Below, piece by piece: positions 61,831 to 64,000 of a stretch of DNA of 64,000 nucleotides; within the stretch, counting starts at the first letter, position 1; every line of letters begins with the position of its first letter. The stretch lies in contig JAPFFF010000032.1 in NCBI GenBank assembly GCA_039105265.1, forward strand, positions 434,001 to 498,000, read 5' to 3'. The DNA comes from Tritrichomonas musculus. Lineage: Eukaryota; Parabasalia; Tritrichomonadida; Tritrichomonadidae. The notes under the pieces are model-generated. The model saw nothing but the letters and a program-made list of their open reading frames with translations, was not told where the DNA came from and did not search any database. Both the position numbers and the translations under genes were made by a program.

Positions 61831-62100
61831 AGATGTCTCATTGCTTTCATACACTTTAATTTTTTCTTTCATACTTTGTACTTCTTTTTTCTTTCTTTCA
61901 CGATACGCCTTTTGTTGCTGCTTACGTGCTTCATTTCTTTCTTCAATTGTTGCATACTTTTGCTTCCTACCTCTTTTTTCTTTTGTTTCTGTTGTTGCAG
62001 CATGATCAATATCCTTGAGGTTATCCTTGCTTTTAGACTTCTTGAGTTTCTTGATAATAGCTGTTTCTTTGAAATCACTCAAATCCAAATTTTGGCTCAT
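61810..62100 (-). CDS. Basic bZIP-like / AT-hook-like protein
   Basis: 96 residues from ATG 62100 (MSQNLDLSDFKETAIIKKLK). A basic core EKRGRKQKYATIEERNEARK then QQQKAYRERKKKEVQSMKEK combines an AT-hook-like RGRKQK with an arginine/lysine helix followed by a charged heptad-like tail, so DNA binding is likely. Proteins with a GR.(K/R)KYAT.EE...A...Q...YR.RKK pattern are widespread in large DNA viruses and virus-derived regions of protists; I know this as a pattern, not from a search. The 3' end lies in the 15-bp tandem repeat. Confidence 0.55.
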   Translation of the reverse strand: MSQNLDLSDFKETAIIKKLKKSKSKDNLKDIDHAATTETKEKRGRKQKYATIEERNEARKQQQKAYRERKKKEVQSMKEKIKVYESNETSLKEGSH

Positions 62101-62177
62101 GATTTCATTCGAGAAAAAAAATTGAATTTTTTTTGAAAATTGAATTTTCGCAAAAAAAAATCACATCATTTTTTTAA

Positions 62178-62564
62178 ATGTCTTGTTCTCCAAAAGACTT
62201 CAAAAATTACCAAAAACAGCAAAAAATTGTTATTGAAAATGCAAAAACTGAAATCTCAAATGCGGTTAAAGAGTTATCATTTCTGTTCAACCAAAAAATA
62301 GATAACTCTACACCATTTGCTGTATGTCCTTCCTATGACACATTGATACAAAACAACTTCGACAAGGTTGCTAATGCTCTCTGCCAAATGAATCTTACTA
62401 CCTGCGAGGTATGTGTGAAACCAACTACTGCTCAATCACCACCTCCAGTTCATAGAAGACCTCTTTCTTTTGAGGTACCAGTAGTGTCTGACTCACCAGA
62501 GACACAAGAGACCCAAGATACACAAGAGACACAAGATGATTCTCAAGGAGTATCTTCACCATAA
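62178..62564 (+). CDS. Virus-like cluster ORF with PPVHR motif and Gln/Thr tail
   Basis: 128 residues from ATG 62178. Helical N-terminus (SPKDFKNYQKQQKIVIENAK, TEISNAVKELSFLFNQKI), a Cys-bearing centre (VCPSY, TTCEVCVKP), then SPPPVHRRPLSFEVPVVS and a TQETQDTQETQ tail. It is divergent from the basic protein gene, 77 bp apart. PPVHR is shared with the 59805-60767 product. Confidence 0.5.
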   Translation: MSCSPKDFKNYQKQQKIVIENAKTEISNAVKELSFLFNQKIDNSTPFAVCPSYDTLIQNNFDKVANALCQMNLTTCEVCVKPTTAQSPPPVHRRPLSFEVPVVSDSPETQETQDTQETQDDSQGVSSP

Positions 62565-62602
62565 GAGTTAAATTAATTACTTCTAATTTTATATGTCTTT
62601 TT

Positions 62603-63127
62603 TTATACTATACAATATTTTAAGCATACATGATAATTATTAACCAGCTCATTATATTCTTTATTATATACTTGTTTCAAGTTAATAACAACCTCTCCAT
62701 TATCTTTAATAATCTTAATAGCATCTATCTTTCTTATTAGGTTGCTCTTAGCAGCACAGCATCCAACATCTTCATTAAGTTGTACTTCAACCTCATTTAC
62801 ATGTAGTATTGCCTTAATGATGTTGCTAAGAGATTCAATAGGTACTATGATGCATTTCTTTGATATAATGTTAGCTAGTAGTGCTTTGTCTTGATTAAGT
62901 AGTATTTGTGCATATACTTCAAGTATAACATTACGTACATCTGGTTCAACTTCAACTGGTTCTGTTTGTACTCCAATGTCTCTTGTAATAACAATGTCTT
63001 CCTTGCCATCATCTCTCTTATTAATAATGATATTGTTGTTTATGTTCAAAGTAGATGATGCAGCGGCTGATGGTTCTAAAGAGACATTTGCTTGTACACC
63101 ATTAGTTGTACCCCTCTTCTTAATCAT
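62603..63127 (-). CDS. Virus-like cluster ORF, unknown
   Basis: 174 residues from ATG 63127 (MIKKRGTTNGVQANVSLEPS). A disordered first third has a NINNNIIINKRDDGKEDIVI stretch. It is followed by a helical part (VRNVILEVYAQILLNQDKAL, LANIISKKCIIVPIESLSNI) and a beta-rich end (INLKQVYNKEYNELVNNYHV). No motif recognised. Twenty-one bp from the next gene upstream, so probably co-transcribed or tightly packed. Confidence 0.5.
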   Translation of the reverse strand: MIKKRGTTNGVQANVSLEPSAAASSTLNINNNIIINKRDDGKEDIVITRDIGVQTEPVEVEPDVRNVILEVYAQILLNQDKALLANIISKKCIIVPIESLSNIIKAILHVNEVEVQLNEDVGCCAAKSNLIRKIDAIKIIKDNGEVVINLKQVYNKEYNELVNNYHVCLKYCIV

Positions 63128-63148
63128 TTAGGTTGGGAAAAAATTGAC

Positions 63149-63454
63149 TTAAAGAACTAAGTCTAGCTGTTCTCCAACAAATATAGTAGGCTCTTTAATA
63201 TTGTATTTCTCTCTTAACTTTATGATAATATTCATGTGTTCACGTGGTGCTAATCGTATAGAGTATTCATGATAATGATATCCTTCATATTCTTTTGAAG
63301 TTGTATTACCATTAACATAAAACTCAGGCATATCCTCATTTATATTCCTTCTTTTATTAGTCTTGACATATATGTATGTTAAACATAGTTTATCTAAATC
63401 AGGTGGATAGAACCTCTTATATTTCTCATCTGCCTTTAGTGACACATATAACAC
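63149..63454 (-). CDS. Virus-like cluster ORF, beta-rich
   Basis: 101 residues with a non-ATG first codon (GTG): LYVSLKADEKYKRFYPPDLD, then KLCLTYIYVKTNKRRNINED, EYEGYHYHEYSIRLAPREHM and PTIFVGEQLDLVL. It alternates strand-like segments and may be the C-terminal part of the capsid-like product that lies just upstream on the same strand. No name can be given. Confidence 0.4.
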   Translation of the reverse strand: MLYVSLKADEKYKRFYPPDLDKLCLTYIYVKTNKRRNINEDMPEFYVNGNTTSKEYEGYHYHEYSIRLAPREHMNIIIKLREKYNIKEPTIFVGEQLDLVL

Positions 63455-63497
63455 TCTTGCATTATATCCATATTTACCAGATGGTATAGGGAATTTG

Positions 63498-64000
63498 TCA
63501 CATATCGAATGGAGGTGTATCTACTTCCTTTCTAAATGGATTATCTGCCTTTTGACTACATATAAGTTCAAAGTTAATAGGTGCAAGACTTGATAAACCT
63601 TGTTGATATGTTCCGTCTGTTTCTGTTGGAAGACCTATGAAGAATGAGGACCTATCATTTGGATAATAACCTGTTGTATTTTCATTATATTGATACTCAT
63701 TAGCTAAACTTGCAATAACCTCTTTGTTAAATCCATTTTGCTCTCCATTCATGTTTATTGCATTCTGGCAATATTCGAGAAACTCGGGATATTTACCATT
63801 AGTACCAAATGCTATAGCAGGGATATTGTTATAATTACCACAATTCATGTGGAAGGATTCAAACATAGGATTCTTGAAGTATGTCTTATGAGTATGCTTA
63901 AGTGGGAATAAGCAAAACATACTATCTACAAAATTAGGTGTGATAGTGATAGTAGCTTTGTCTTGCTCGGCATTAAGAGGTCTTGTACAAGTGTGAAATG
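63498..64000 (-). CDS. Possible capsid-like protein, partial at window edge
   Basis: Open on the minus strand from 63498 to the right edge, so at least 167 codons; an internal ATG lies at 63920. It reads TRPLNAEQDKATITITPNF, then FHMNCGNYNNIPAIAFGTNG, FNKEVIASLANEYQYNENTT and RSSFFIGLPTETDGTYQQGL. High in Asn, Tyr, Pro and Gly with beta-type segments, as in virion shell proteins. The identification is weak and rests on composition and context only. Confidence 0.35.
   Translation of the reverse strand, partial: FHTCTRPLNAEQDKATITITPNFVDSMFCLFPLKHTHKTYFKNPMFESFHMNCGNYNNIPAIAFGTNGKYPEFLEYCQNAINMNGEQNGFNKEVIASLANEYQYNENTTGYYPNDRSSFFIGLPTETDGTYQQGLSSLAPINFELICSQKADNPFRKEVDTPPFDM

Larger units (their letters stand above)
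59400..64000. mobile_element. Virus-like gene cluster, runs off the window
   Basis: A gene-dense stretch with less extreme base composition than its surroundings. Its short proteins are unlike the host families: a basic DNA-binding-type protein, Pro/Ser/Gln-rich proteins sharing a PPVHR motif, and at the right edge large beta-rich proteins that could be capsid-like. None matches the Polinton at 18-31 kb. It appears broken in a few places. The family cannot be named from this part, and its right end lies outside the window. Confidence 0.5.

Overview
The window looks like nuclear DNA of a parabasalid protist (a trichomonad, most like Tritrichomonas). The grounds are the very AT-rich intergenic DNA, many BspA-like leucine-rich-repeat (LRR) genes and fragments, trichomonad-style ankyrin and kinase/Sel1 genes, an RCC1-type regulator with a trichomonad N-terminal module, a Polinton (Maverick) with the gene set seen in trichomonad Polintons, and many small TA-flanked inverted-repeat elements. 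Genus and species are inferred from family content only.

Layout. 1-6.8 kb: a MITE-like element, one copy of a 0.67 kb dispersed repeat, and a decayed BspA gene split by a Tigger/pogo-like DNA transposon (about 2289-4647). 7-9 kb: an intact RCC1-repeat gene. 9.9-13.4 kb: a BspA gene with a glycine-rich tail, then fragments of an ankyrin gene, a UBR-type ubiquitin ligase and another BspA gene. 13.4-18.3 kb: a gene desert, a degenerate ~21-bp tandem repeat, the second copy of the dispersed repeat, and a chimeric reading frame joining a Polinton-protein relative to a kinase tail and Sel1 sequence. 18,355-30,826: a whole-looking 12.5 kb Polinton with 241-bp terminal inverted repeats, family-B DNA polymerase, retroviral-type integrase, packaging-ATPase-like protein, probable capsid proteins and small conserved genes. 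31-46.7 kb: host accessory genes, mostly decayed (BspA, kinase-Sel1, ankyrin, a Bacteroidetes-like GH16 beta-glucanase pseudogene), one small secreted protein gene and a tRNA-Leu(AAG). 47.4-54 kb: an intact ZIP metal transporter amid nested short inverted-repeat transposons. 54.85-58.47 kb: a 3.6 kb satellite of a 23-bp unit with ~1.17 kb higher-order structure. 59.4 kb to the window end: a second, different virus-like gene cluster running off the edge.

How the parts relate. The clearly intact host genes are few: RCC1, ZIP, the BspA gene at 32.2 kb, the secreted protein and the tRNA. Much of the rest is a record of insertion, partial duplication and decay. Within the Polinton, gene starts share a GG(G/T)TAAAA motif that may be its own promoter element. 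The least explained parts are the right-hand virus-like cluster, the chimeric Polinton-protein/kinase/Sel1 frame, the Bacteroidetes-like glucanase relic and a GC-rich structured segment near 54.2 kb. All calls come from reading the sequence; no database search was run.
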